Positions 49,710-61,975 of a DNA stretch of 64,000 bases are shown one piece after another (within the stretch, counting starts at the first letter, position 1; each line of letters opens with the position of its first letter). Source of the DNA: Bolinopsis microptera (lineage: Eukaryota > Ctenophora > Tentaculata > Lobata > Bolinopsidae). The notes under the pieces are model-generated. The model worked only from the letters and a program-made list of their open reading frames with translations, did no database searches and was not told the origin of the DNA. The stretch covers positions 18,029,419-18,093,418 of the forward strand of contig NC_087076.1 in NCBI RefSeq assembly GCF_026151205.1. The letters are read 5' to 3'. A program made the translations under genes and the position numbers.

Positions 49710-50588
49710 TGTATTTATAATCATCAATTAGTTACCACTTGCACTTTAAACATTGTCAAACAGAAATTGTATCCCCAGGAAACCTTACTGGCTGGGGCTT
49801 AACTTCAAAAGTAAGAGAGCTAGAGACTTCCGGCTTTTTGCAAAATGTTCGCCTTATAAAAATAACGTTTCCTTCCCAGAAGGAAAATTAGGGACAACAT
49901 AGATTTTGACTTATCTCAAAATCTCCAGAAAAGTCTCATTTTGGGCCGATCACAAGTTTGCAAGTTTAACTTAGCGGATTCCTGTCGTCTGATTGGCTGA
50001 ATTGTGTCCCGTGCTGGCTGCTTAAAGATTGGAATGTGCCACGTGTGCAAATCACTTAATGTCGCACGCAAGGTCAAGCCATCTGTTTAAATTAGACAAC
50101 CTGTAGTAACACGGCCAGCCAGTAATATTTAACGTTTCCTGGGTCTTCGAGACCTGCCTTTAGAAGTCCGGCTGATAACTTTGGCATTATAAGGGTTGCC
50201 AACTCTTTCAGAATAGAACATCTTTCAGGATAGCATGGTTTCAACTAAAATTCCTAACCTCTCCAGAATAGAGCAGGGATTACCTGCTGATAGTTGTTGC
50301 TCTAGGGTAAAATAAGAGCTGTTCCCTGTTTGGGATACGGATACCTAAAGGGTCAATTTTAAATTTTTAGCCTATTTAAATATTTCCCTTTTCAATCATC
50401 GTGTTCTTTCTTATATGAATATCATTGTATCATATAAAATATAAATCAGTCTTGTCGTTTGCAGTTTAAGTTTCATTAAGTTGGCTATTTCTACGCTATG
50501 AATTTCAACTTAATTAAATGTTCCTATTTTTATCCGATTTGTTTGAATTGTTACTGCTGTACGATATCCATTATAAATTATATTTATT
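49710..50588 (+). other. Array spacer, with a block of other origin at about 49780-50150
   Basis: The ends match copy 1 flank sequence (3290-3640). Between them, about 49777-50150 (gaaaccttactggctggggc ... tttcctgggtcttcgagacc) has no counterpart in the other units and may be another small insertion; no clean termini were found. Confidence 0.5.
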
Positions 50589-52513
50589 CAGCAATAGCAG
50601 CAAATCTGGGGAAACTTGGTGGACATTGACTTTTTTCACACAATTTGAGTATGTTGACTTCAACATTATGTTGCAGCTCATTGTGGTTAATCTCAATGTT
50701 GGAGTGATGTTTTTCTGGTGCACAAAACACTGCAGTACGGTTATGTTGAATAATTGTGGTTAATGGGTCATATATGTGGCCACTATGGTGGTTAAAATAC
50801 CAGATTTAGGGTTAACCACCATTTTGAGATATGATATTATGAACTGAGTAGTCATTATATTGAGATCATATCATGGTGCAACTATCACAAAAGTTTTCAA
50901 ACCTCATGGGGGGCATATTGTGGTCCTAATGGTGGTTAAATTGAAGATGAACGGTGAGCTATAAATATTGCTCTGATTATAGATGTATAGTTGGTGGTTG
51001 TTCATTTGTGCATGGATGATAATTTTTTATCACAAATGTGCAATTTAATAGTATGGTTGATTTGAGGTGGTTAATATTCGTAAAAAGTGCTAAAAAGATG
51101 GTTAAAATGTCAAAATTTGTTGTTAACCACAAATCAAAACATTATTAATGATTTTAGTCAACATTTTATAGTCAACAAAGGACATTTGAAGGGTCTTGAT
51201 AAAAGTTATCAAGAAATGTTGTCATAAAAGTGGTTAAAAGGGCTATATTACTTGCTAGGCTGTTGAACAAGGCATCTATTAAAGTGAAAATTAACCACAA
51301 TATGAACTTCAGATAATGGTTTGGTATCCAAATGAGTGTATATTTGTTTACAAATGCATAATTGACCCCAAGTTCATGCATTCCGATCAATGTGCAGCTA
51401 AGGTGGTTAAAATGTCTCGAAAATACCCTATATTTGCACCAATTAACCATTTTTAGAGCACATATTAGCTTTGTAAAGCTATAGCTGGCCATGCTACATT
51501 ATCTAGATATAACTACCTGCTCATTTATATGACCAGAAACATTGCTGAGTCCTATGTTGCGTCCATCATGGTTAATAAAGGTCTAAAATTGACCAAAATC
51601 AGTGTTTTTGGTCGTTTTAACCGCCATACGGCCACACATTTGTTGCATTATCTTTAAAATCACTTATTATCCTTCAGCTATCTCTCATAATCAAATATCA
51701 AAACAAAATAAGGCACCAAAAGGTCAGATTGTGCTGAATAATGGTTAATTTGTGATGGTTTCTGTTGACCGAAGGTCCAAAATCAACATGTTTTAACCAC
51801 ATTATGGCCACATCTAAGGTTTTATGGTATTGGGACTATAGCCAAAAGTTTTGGGCACCTGGATGGTGTACTCTGCTTTTGGAATTATGGTGATATCTCA
51901 ATGCTGTGCCATTCCAGGTGGTTAAGTACGCGCGCGCGCGCACGCGTACACTTTTGGGGTTTTTTTGATATACCACAGTTGGTGGTTAACCGTTTTACAT
52001 TACACCTTCACTAAAAGTATTGGGCACTCTAGTGGTGACATAATATATAAAGAAATTAAGCATAAACTAAATATGTTGGCCTACAGATGGTTAAGTACGC
52101 GCGCGCGCGCACGCGTACACTGTAACATAAACACATATAAACCACTCCACAGACCACATTTATTAACCTTTTTAATTTCTTTCTTCAACTATGTGTCAAT
52201 GAACCGTTTCTGTTCAATAATGACCATCAATTTTAACTGTAACACTCATATCTTCAGTTTAGTAAGGGTTTGAGTGTTAGAAGTACAAAAAAATGTCCAC
52301 TAACAAATCAGTCATATTTCGACTACTTAACCACCTAACTCAGCACCAAAATGTTCTGGGATTTATTTCGTTGCACTATCATGAAGCTATGACATTTTTG
52401 GACCTATGTAAATATTCAGATTACTAGAATTCATAATTTGTGATTTTTAAGGGGTGGTCAAATGCTTCAAAGTGGTGTATTTCAAAGTTTCCCCAGATTT
52501 GCTGCTATTGCTG
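50589..52513. mobile_element. TATT-flanked DNA transposon with a GTGGTTAA motif array
   Basis: Perfect 29-base inverted ends, CAGCAATAGCAGCAAATCTG... and its complement. TSD TATT (50585-50588, 52514-52517), with the empty site tttattccatataattac at 4255. Non-coding over 1925 bases. The motif (G)TGGTTAA occurs over 20 times on either strand (for example 50685, 50755, 50788, 50812, 50930, 51070, 51099, 51121, 51231, 51290, 51411, 51570, 51741, 51798, 51920, 51983, 52089, 52326). Confidence 0.85.
51919..52123. repeat. Duplicated GTACGCGCGCGCGCGC Z-DNA-prone tract
   Basis: ggttaagtacgcgcgcgcgc followed by gcacgcgtacac occurs at about 51921-51952 and again at about 52089-52120, identical and each attached to a GTGGTTAA motif. 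Alternating purine-pyrimidine CG of this length can adopt Z-DNA. CG is rare elsewhere in this element. Confidence 0.8.
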
Positions 52514-52555
52514 TATTCCATATAATTACATAGTAGTATTTTCTATGATTAATCT

Positions 52556-53297
52556 TATGAGATACATCAGCGAATTGCAGAGTATCCCTTATTACAGTAC
52601 GTAGTGAGTAAAAATGAAGATCTCGCTATAACTCGAGGAAGGAATTTGGCTGTTATGCAGGTCAAGACTAAGTACTTCTTCCGGCAGTATCGAGATAGCC
52701 CGACCACTGGTCCGCGGACCAGTGGTCTGCGGACCACTGTCCGCGGACCACTGTATAATAACAGTATCCCCTGAATCAAGCAGGGTTCACATCATCCCCT
52801 GAATCAAGCAGGGTTCACATCATCTTCTGCGTTTTCTGCAACAAGAGGCATGCTGGTATATCATGCGCTGCTCATGACCCTGTAGCATCTTCTGATGCCG
52901 GAGGTCTTGCTAACTCCTCTGCTCATGCTCCTCGTGTCCGCTCCAAATGTAACAAATTGCATCCAAGATACCATACATACCATTCATATGATCTGGTAAC
53001 CAATCAACTATTCACAAACACCTGTTGCTTGATTCAGGGGATACTGTTATTATACAGTAATATGATCTGGTAGACAGTGGTCCGCAGACAGTGGTCCGCA
53101 GACAGTGGTCCGTAGACAGTGGTCCGCAGACAGTGGTCCGCGGACAGTGGTCCGCGGACCAGTGGTCGGGCTATCTCGATACTGCCCTTCTTCCTTCTTG
53201 ATGATCATAATATCATGTTCAATGAATACACAAAACTCGATAAACTTGTTGAAATCCTAGACACAACTGATGTCACTGTGGCTTCAGCTGCTTATAT
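52556..53297 (+). pseudogene. Orphan glycosyltransferase fragment split by a hAT-like element
   Basis: Codons for YIQRIAEYPLLQYVVSKNEDLAITRGRNLAVMQVKTKYF (52560-52682) resume after the insertion at 53187 with FFLLDDHNIMFNEYTKLDKLVEILDTTDVTVASAAY. A three-base insertion after DD alters the metal motif. No flanking exons, so non-functional. It was the target of the element at 52683. Confidence 0.82.
52683..53186. mobile_element. 504-base hAT-like MITE with CAGTGGTCCGCGGA repeats
   Basis: The ends GGCAGTATCGAGATAGCC... and the exact complement are flanked by the 8-base TSD CTTCTTCC (52675-52682, 53187-53194). CAGTGGTCCGCGGAC units are tandem at about 53073-53165 (16-base period) and inverted at 52708-52755. 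A nested palindrome (tataataacagtatcccctg / complement at 53028-53058) carries two copies of a 31-base repeat starting catcatcccctgaatcaagc. Confidence 0.82.
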
Positions 53298-53304
53298 TCA
53301 TACA

Positions 53305-54501
53305 TATATATGGGGGAATAGCTTAACTGGACACTTTCAATTTCAATTTGGAAACTTTCAAAGTTTGTGTTCCAAATACATAGTAGAACTAGAGAAAATT
53401 GATAGTGCGTGGTGAAACTGTTGCGAAATTCGTGTTTGCCATTGGAACCCCCCAATCTTCATTGTTGTAGCGGTTTATTTTGTACTCATGGGAATATGTG
53501 ATGATATGTATGATGATACACATAACTATAAGCAAGCTTTTTCGTTAACAAAAGCGAGGCATGTACTCATATAGATTGTAATCTTATTGTTATTGTCTAA
53601 GTTTGTCTTAGCTGCACTAGTAATGAATTAATAATTCTACATTTTACAGCGTACTTACTGACTTAATTTATCAGCTGATTGATCGGCATTAATTATTAGT
53701 GTTAATGTTGTTAATAATGATTATTCCTTTCTATTCGCTTGTTTGCTTTATCAAAATTTCAGATCAATTAAGTTTTCTTATGATCAATTATATATAATAT
53801 CATATTATCACAATATGATAAATCAAACGTCACTGAATAAGACTGGAGTCACCGCACTTTGTGGTTGGAAAATGGAACTTACACCAAGATGACAAATAGT
53901 TTCAATGATCTGATATAAATGAGCTTATACTCTAGTTTACCTGTTACCATACCTAACGACCATATCCCATTACTCCCCGGCCATGCGGTTAGTTTAAAAA
54001 CATCTAGAAGTCTTTTACATTTTTATATCATTATCAAAAGTTAGTAAAATTGGGCCAGTGCACCGGTGCAGGCATGGCCAAAATCAGTTTGGCCAATAAA
54101 TCCATCATAAGGCATTTTTGGCATAGATTGTTGCATAAGTTGTATATGATTGTGGCCATTGCGGTCAATTTAAGCCTTCTCAAAAGTTTCTGCAATGTTC
54201 AGAAGCTAAAATTACTATATATGAATATAACATGTAAATGGGCGGGGCCAAAAGGGAGATTTTTCCAATCTGAAGTTTTGGGTTCGGATTTTGTTGTTTA
54301 TAAACAGTAAACACCTTGAGGGTCTCAAAAAATGCCAAGCCTTCTACTATGAAATGCAGGTCGATGTGCATAAATGAGGACATTATAAGTGGTTAATCAT
54401 TGACTCTGGTCTCTGAGGGTCATCAAATGGCCAAGAAAATATCAACTTTATTTGGTTGCGTGTTATCTTAAATCAGATTCTATTTTTAGGTGGCAAAAGA
54501 T
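53305..54501 (+). other. 5' flank of copy 8
   Basis: Nearly identical to 55-1259. No separate gene was seen. Confidence 0.5.
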
Positions 54502-56265
54502 ATGGGTCTCGTTCGCAAAATCAAGTCAACATTAACTCGATGGCTGCAGCTAATCAAATTAGTCCTCGTGGTTTTGATGATCAATTTTTTCTTTTACAAT
54601 TTGAGGAGTGGGATAGTATACGATCCTGCATTCCTAGAAAATTCAACTAAAGAAAACGAGCTAATGGTTTCTTTTCCAGTAAAACTAAGGGCAAACTCCA
54701 AAAATATCAGTATTCATACCAATATTGGTGGTTACATATTCCACAACCACCGATTAAGATTATGGTATGAAGGTAGATGTATAGACTCTAGTGACGGAGA
54801 AAAGTTGACAGTACAGTTCTGTGATCCTGATTTGCAGCAGGTGAGACTTAGTGACAACTTATGTTTCTTCCACTGCAGAAGATAATACTAATTGAGTATT
54901 TTTGGGAATTAATCAAAAACATTTAAAGTTGAATTACTAACCATATTACCACCATAACTAAAATAAATATGAATGAAGGTAAATGTTTGTCATCATTAAT
55001 AAATATACCCTCAGGCGTTCAGTCTAACGATGGATAATCGTCTGATATACGAGAGAACTGGAAGATGTGTCAACTACAAAAGCCATGACACTGCCAAATT
55101 TCTGGAACTGGTAGATTGCTCTGATGTCACAGAAAGGTTCTTTACAGAAAACACAGATGGAATGTTTTACATACAGCGTATCGTGAAAAATGAAGAGTTG
55201 TGCATCACACCAATGTCAGAGAGGAACGATATGAACGTTACAACAAGTCCTTGTCTGGAGGATCCTGTTGGATTAACACGTTGTGATAAGCATGCTTCCA
55301 GAATGCTACTGATGGAGGAGGGTTTTTTTCAAGAAGACAGACAATTGTTAAAGATGGCTGTTGTACCTCCAAATAGTTCATGTGACTTTAAAGCGTGTGG
55401 GTTCAACAAAAGAGAGCCGGTGAAACTCCTGCCACCTGGCCAGGTGGGAAGATGTACAAAGCTGTGGGAATGTGTGACACTTGCAGTAAAAACAACCCGA
55501 AGACCACATCTTATATTGCGTCTAGCTGAATCAGTGAGAGAAAGTCTGGGATTCGATCTTCCGATAGTTGCATACGACGACGGACCAAACGATTACCCTG
55601 ATGAAATAAATCAGCAAATTGCAGAGTATCCCTTATTACAGTACGTAGTGAGTAAAAATGAAGATCTCGGTATAGCTCGAGGGAGGAATCTGGCTGTTAT
55701 GCAGGTCAAGACTAAGTACTTCTTCCTTAATGATGATGATATCATGTTCAATGAATACACAAAACTCGATAAACTTGTTGAAATTCTGGACACTACCGAT
55801 GTCACTGTGGCCTCAGCTGCTTACGATGTAGGGATTAACTTTACTGCATACCTTGGATTTGGATATTTTAACAAAAACAAGGCAATCCGTAAACTAGGAA
55901 TTTACCATTCTGCTTGCACACTTGTCAACCAAACAATTCCAAACCATCCAAGTTGTGTCAGATGCGATATTACTTCGAACGCATTTCTGGCACGAACCAA
56001 AGAGATATTGGATATAGGAGGATGGGATCCAGAGCTAATGATAGCGGAACACAAGGATATATTTATTAGACTGAAGGCAGCTGGCATGAAAGTTGCACTT
56101 TGCCCGGATGTGAAAGTAAAGCACGCTCGTCCGTCAAGTAAAGCTAAAGGCGTGGACTACAAAGAAAAAAGGCATAGAGGAGGAGGAAGGTTCGATAAGT
56201 ATGATTTAAAAAATATGATTCAAAAAATAAAGAAGTCCCTAAATGTGACCAACAATGAATTATAA
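54502..56265 (+). CDS. Lectin-like/B4GALNT1-type glycosyltransferase, copy 8 (intact)
   Basis: Exons 54502-54840 and 55015-56265 give the same 529-residue protein as copy 1. The nucleotide differences are few and mostly silent (for example TTG for TTA at 54833, CGA for AGA near 55499), so selection or very recent copying keeps it. Same NDDDIM metal site and GGWDPEL/EHKDIF C-terminal motifs. Confidence 0.9.
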
Positions 56266-56892
56266 CTTAATGTTTAAATTGTAACAGAAAATTTTATTTA
56301 GGAAAATTTGTTAAAAGGTAAGATGACAGTTTTTCATGAGTACTTGATAATAAAAGTAGCATTGAAACAGAGGTATTAACTGTACTAAATTCAGGTTTAA
56401 AGCTCTAATGAACAACAGATGGAACATTCAGAACCTATTCGATAGAACGGCAAGCCATAACTTGGTGATTAACAACGATACAAGAGAGATAACATACATA
56501 CAGGAGAGGGATCGTGAATCATGTTAATGGTTTTATAATCATCAGACAGTTACCACTTTAAACATTGTCAAACAGAATTTGTATCTTCGAGACTTTAGTA
56601 GTCCGGCTGATAACTTTGGCATTAAAAAAGGTCGCCAACTCTTTTGGAATATAAACTCTTTCAGGATAGAATGGTTTTAACTAAAATTCCTACCCTCTCC
56701 AGAATAGAGCAGGGATTACCTGCTGATAGTTGTTGCTCTAGGGTAAAATAAGAGCTGTTCTCTGTTCGGGATACCTGAAGGGCCAATTATAAATTTTTGG
56801 CCTATTTCAATATTTCCCTTTTCAATCATCGTGTTCTTTCTTATATGAATATCATTGTATCGTATAAATCTGTCTTGTCGTTTACAGTTTAA
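56266..56892 (+). other. 3' flank of copy 8
   Basis: Matches 3024-3654. It contains the 3' UTR and spacer only. Confidence 0.5.
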
Positions 56893-57393
56893 GTTTTTAA
56901 ACTCAATGTAGTTTAAAAAGTCTGATAAGTTATCAGACTAAATAAAAAGTAGAGTAAAGTAAAATTTATGACATCACATCATCACACATGTCTACAAAAT
57001 TTCATCGCACTGTGTGAAAAAATATATAATAAATATTTCCCCACCAACATTAATTATTTATCAAATACAATATTTAAAAACAATTTTATCAAAAACATTA
57101 TTATCCTATTTTAAAGACTTCCCAGTGGAATAAAGATTTATAAAATGCTTATTTGCCACATAAGGATGGAACCAAAGATAATTGTTGTGTTTCTCTTTAT
57201 TACTGACATAACTGGCTCCTTCAATTCTTACTAAAACTTCATTAGAAATATTCCAAAAAAAGCAATCATTTGTAATACTTTTAGAAATCATATCTTTCTT
57301 AAATCCTTCTAATTTAATTTTAAAACCTAAAACTGTCACAGAGTTCTTGACGTCCGGAGAAAGTTTGTTCCAATAAAAATATTTGAATAAATT
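56893..57393 (-). mobile_element. LINE 3'-end fragment, copy B
   Basis: Same insertion as 3655-4148. The minus-strand ORF 57106-57339 and its upstream extension carry the WNKLSPDVKNS and GFKKDM motifs. Tentative family call. Confidence 0.4.
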
Positions 57394-57536
57394 GGCTATT
57401 TTTACCCCATGAATTTAAACTTAATTAAATGTTCGTATTTTTATCCGATTTGTTTGAATTGTAGCTGCTGTACAATATACATTATAAATTATATTTATTC
57501 CATATAATTACATAATAGTATTTTCTATGATTAATC

Positions 57537-57640
57537 TTATGAGATATATCAGCGAATTGCAGGGTATCCCTTGGCCTTATTACAGTACGTATTGAGTAAA
57601 ATTGAAGATCTCGCTTTAACTCGAGGAAGGAATTTGAGGG
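57537..57640 (+). pseudogene. Orphan glycosyltransferase fragment
   Basis: Same remnant as at 4310-4410 (gagatatatcagcgaattgc ... aggaaggaatttgag). Confidence 0.75.
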
Positions 57641-58699
57641 TGTCCAACCCCAAAAAATCCCATTCTCAAAACAGAAATGTCAGGTAAAGTTGGGTTTTTT
57701 TGGGTATTTTAAAGAAACAAGAAATGCGGCCGCTTTTCTTTTGTGGATGGCCGCTCAATTTCCCGATCCGTGATGGCGTATTTTATCATATTCCATACCA
57801 CCTGGGGACCCCAGTCTTTACTGTTTATAAGCATGCAGATATGGCGGAGTGACAGGCCGAGCGCCGCCCAGTTAATATAATTCCATATTGAATTTGAAAA
57901 TCGTGTATATTTCTATGTAACCATATGTTTATTGTTTATGCAACCTGTGCAAAATAGTAATACTAACTCAAAATAATAATAATATGCTATCAATTAGTGC
58001 CTAGCGGGATGCGTGCATGGTGAAATTAACAATGTACTTGAGCAGTTCAGCACCGCGCGCTAACAATTGTTTAATTCAGATTATCGCGCAAAATAACTTT
58101 GCACAGGCAGAAACGTGGGCGATAACTGCAGGGGCGAGGGCACGTCACATAGTGCGTACGCACGCTCGCACGCACGCTCGCACGCACGGTCGCAAGCTAC
58201 CATATACAAAAAAACCTCGTTCGCTAACCCTTGTCCTTGACTCTTTTGTGCCTTCGGCACTTTGAGTCATAGATCGGGAAAAAATGTAAGACTTGAGTGG
58301 CCATTTTAGGTCAGTGAACTCTTACTTGATTAGAAAACATTGAAAGGCTGAGACTTGATTTAACAAAAGCAAAGTCAAGTACTGTGATGTGAGACAATGG
58401 CACCCCACGTACTCCCTGCGTACTGCTGTTTATAGAATTGGATTATAGAGTACGGCAAATTACACTCCTGCCCCACATAAGATGATGCACAAGATATGTG
58501 AGAATGTACTATACAACTTTCAGTTTAACCCGATGATTGGGTATTAGAATTATAGCCCGAGATTAATTGTATAATAATAATCTTATATGTTATAGATATT
58601 CATATAATAGCAGCAAAAAACGGGGATATTTCTCTAATTAAATACAGTAATCCCCCTTTATAACATGGTTATGAAAATGGCTTAGTTGTTATGGACTAT
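57641..58699 (+). other. Array spacer after copy 8
   Basis: Unit spacer with the conserved ggcggagtgacaggccgagc block and a (GCACGCTC)n-like microsatellite near 58160. It lacks the SINE found in copy A. No gene is seen. Confidence 0.55.
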
Positions 58700-59900
58700 G
58701 GAGGGTGGTGACATGTCCGCCTATGTCCTGTTCTTTTTGGATTCTATGAGACAACGGACGTGTTTTTTGGGACATTAGCGGACATTGACGGGCTCGGACG
58801 GACATTGGCGGACATAAGCGGACAAACATTATGAGAATTTTTCGCTCATAATTTGGACAATTGGAATGAGCTTATATTCATAAGAAGCATATATTTATAA
58901 CCTATCGAGGCATCCCCTTTGCGATTCAATCTCAGAAAGCCTCCCCTTTACGAACCAATCTCGGAATCGGATTTTCGGCTCATAATGATCAGGGTAGCAT
59001 AGAACATGAACTGAAGTAGTTTCCAGAAAAACTTTGAAAAATGTCGACTTAGAAAATTTTCGGTCCGGGTCATTCTCGATACGTACCTCTGAAGGCAGAG
59101 CTCCCGCTTCCGAGCTCGTATTGCGAAGGGGAGGCCTGCCTTCCGAGGGAAACCCTCGAGTTCAAAATTGGATATCGAAGGGTAGGTGTGGAAAAATATT
59201 TTCGGCTCATAATGATCAGGGTAGCATGAAACATGAACTAAAGTGGTTTCCAGAAAAACGTTGAAAAATATAGACTTAGAATCATTGTCAAAATTTTGCT
59301 GTCCACTTTTTTCCGCTATTATGCAAATGTCCGCTAATAATGTCCGCCAATGTCCGCCAATGTTCGCCTATGTCCTGTCCTGTCCTGTCCTTTTTGGATT
59401 CTATGAGACAAGCGGACATAGACGGACGTGACACCCCCCCCCCCCCCCCGCATTGTACCAACATGCCTACCTTATCCAAGTTCATGTGAATATTTCAGGG
59501 AACGTCTCTTTATTTAATATGAACAAAGGAACGTTAACGAAGACGATACCCGAACTGGAACTTATTATTCTGGTACACATGCAGGTCCACAAGCTGTGAT
59601 ACCGTCATAGGTTCACTCTTTCCCACAGTCTCCTGTAAACTATTTTATTTTGACGGAGTGGTCGGGTCGGGGTGGCTTACTTTAAATGGAGAAGATTTTA
59701 TTTTTTTCTTTTACTCGGTGAGTCAAAACCAAAATGGGAGGCTGTTTCGACTTTTGAATTCTACTTGTTATTAGGAGGTCTGCACCGTAATTATAAAGTT
59801 CCCACTAAGGAAGATCGGCAAACACTGTCCGACAATGTCCGCCAATGTCCTGTCCTGTCCTGTCCTTTTTGGATTCTATGAGACAAGCGGAGTATTCGTT
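58700..59900. repeat. TGTCCGC motif-array region, copy B
   Basis: Three clusters (58710-58830, 59320-59430, 59835-59890) of TGTCCGCCAATGTCC and inverted GCGGACA, each linked to TTTTTGGATTCTATGAGACA. A direct repeat of about 95 bases (ttttcggctcataatgatca..., 58973 and 59200) lies between. Probably a transposon of unknown class; termini were not resolved. Confidence 0.65.
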
Positions 59901-60678
59901 AAAAACGTTTTTTCACAAGATCGTTAAAACCGATTTTTTCGAATATTTCCGTTTAGCGTTAATAGGCGTTAAGCATCAACAAGCAGGCGTTCAATTATTA
60001 GGCGCGAAAATGTGGGTGTATCTCAAAACCACCCCCCCCCCCCCCCCCCCCAAATTACACGAAACGAACCATTTTCACGAACCGCGGGCCCCTATTGCAA
60101 AATACACGTTAATTCGGAGATTTGGGGTGTTTCTGAAATCAAAAGCATCGAACGTTGAATTACTACTAAAAACTGCCATAACTCAATTAACTATATAAGT
60201 ATTACTAATAATTTGTTTGATTTTCTGGAGTTGATTCAGCGAGAAGCAATATTATATTAGGCAGCTCGTTCTGTAACGAACCACTCATTCTACTGTACTG
60301 AAATATAGACTGCTGATTGTTAACTTGACACCAAATCTTGGATTGAGCCGCTGAGAGAAGGTCACCGTGCCAACGGGACATTCCCTCACCGCTCACGGGA
60401 CATTCCCTCAGTGATCTTCAGTTCGTTTGTAGATAAGTGTCATTTCGAGTTTCGAGTTTCGCTTGCCATTACCGTATTCTTATCATTTTTTCCCATTATT
60501 TCTATCAGTGTTGTGTAATGTGTTATTATTGTATTATTGATGTACATTTTTCCTGTTTCCTCACAAATCATTCTAACAATATTCATTTTTCAACGTTATG
60601 AAAAATAACCTGTAATGTAGTGAGATAAAAAGCAATATTGTAAACGTTAAATCTCTCAACCTGCGATAGGTGTTTTTC
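59901..60678. other. Unassigned repeat-like sequence
   Basis: It contains a poly-C tract (about 60031-60051) and nothing I recognise as coding. Present in degraded form at 6950-7772. Confidence 0.4.
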
Positions 60679-61975
60679 GGGGGGGGGGGGGGGGGGGGGG
60701 GTTGCAACGACCATTAATGACCATTAATGACCATCAATGACCATTAATGACCATTAATGACCATTAATGACAATGTCAGTTTTGTCAAAATTTCATCTAC
60801 TGACATTAATGGTCATGTTTTTTCCGGCACTTCTTAGAGCGAAAAGGACGGACGCCTGCATCATTTAGACCCTACCTTAAGTTAACTAACTACAAGTATA
60901 TGTTATTATTTTACATTTACAATTAGAGATTCGAAAGAGAAAACTTAGAATAGAATCTTCCGTGGTTAGGCAGACCTTCCAGAATATCACTTGAGTGGAT
61001 TCCAGAGTGAGTTAGGGATTACATTTATTAAGTTCGAATGTAATGAAGAACACATTTTGCGGCCACGGGATTTAAACCAGATAACAGTTGGTGACTTATT
61101 ATAGTTATCAATAATAATAATTCAAAGGGCAATTTAGGAGTATCAGATCGTATCAATAGTAAAATAACAATCAATAATAAAATAATAATAACACGGGTAT
61201 TAAAATTAAATACTTCGTTCCCGTTCTTATATCATATCAAGATTTATATTTAGGCCAAATCATTATGCTAGTCGATTATATAGTAATTACACAGTAGATG
61301 AACTTATTCAACTTTAGCACTTCATGAAATACATCGTCATCAGTCTGAATCGGACAACAAAAAAGCTGATCTTTTCCTAGGATTAGATAGAACAATTCGT
61401 TTACAGTTCAATACTCTGCCTTCGGCAGTTTTGACCCAAAATCGAGCACTGTCGTCATGATAGGGACAAATTGATGCGGCAGGAATTCGTCTAGATCTGC
61501 AGTTGCCCTTTTTTGAAGCAGAGACACTCATTGATAAAATGGTACCGAGGCAACGAAGGGGACGTTTAGCCTTTTTTGGAACAAAGGTAGCACTTAATGA
61601 GTCGCCCTTTCGAATTGTTCGACGTTGACAGGGCTTAGAAGAATTTTTGCAGCCCGGTTGGTATGGCACAGAACCCTCGAAACAGCCGGTACCAAAAAAT
61701 TTCGATCTCCGACTTTTATTTCCAAATATCGTCTTACCAAAATTACAGAACTTCGTAATAGAGGTGTTTTTGTTCATTTTCTTGTTTTTTATAGTAACTA
61801 AGTCATGAAGATCCTTGTCTTCACTTTCACTATCTGGTGCGACGAATTTCAATTATTTAATGACCATTAATGACCATTAATGACCATTAATGACAATTAA
61901 TGACCATTAATGACAATGTCAGTTTTGACAAAATTCCATCTACTGACATTAATGGTCGTTGCAACCCCCCCCCCC
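60679..61975. mobile_element. Poly-G/poly-C-ended element with TGACCATTAA arrays
   Basis: The left end is G(23)TTGCAACGACCATTAATG and the right end is CATTAATGGTCGTTGCAAC(11), so the ends are inverted. Inside each end a 10-base TGACCATTAA tandem array (60708-60770; 61858-61915) runs in the same orientation, followed by tgtcagttttgacaaaattc. It carries a minus-strand ORF of 170 codons. Confidence 0.7.
61340..61852 (-). CDS. Hypothetical element-borne ORF, 170 codons
   Basis: It begins MKFVAPDSESEDKDLHDL and ends KRSAFLLSDSD; the acidic-serine start and many basic residues are all I can describe. No family was recognised. A one-base shift at the end would continue DDVFHEVLKLNKF, so the true frame may extend. 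The copy A version is broken. It could be the N-terminal part of a decayed transposase, which is an inference from position only. Confidence 0.3.
   Translation of the reverse strand: MKFVAPDSESEDKDLHDLVTIKNKKMNKNTSITKFCNFGKTIFGNKSRRSKFFGTGCFEGSVPYQPGCKNSSKPCQRRTIRKGDSLSATFVPKKAKRPLRCLGTILSMSVSASKKGNCRSRRIPAASICPYHDDSARFWVKTAEGRVLNCKRIVLSNPRKRSAFLLSDSD

Noticed and set aside
58960-59290. ORF overlapping the ttttcggctcataatgatca direct repeat
   Set aside because: Low-complexity, repeat-derived, and not open in the other repeat copy.
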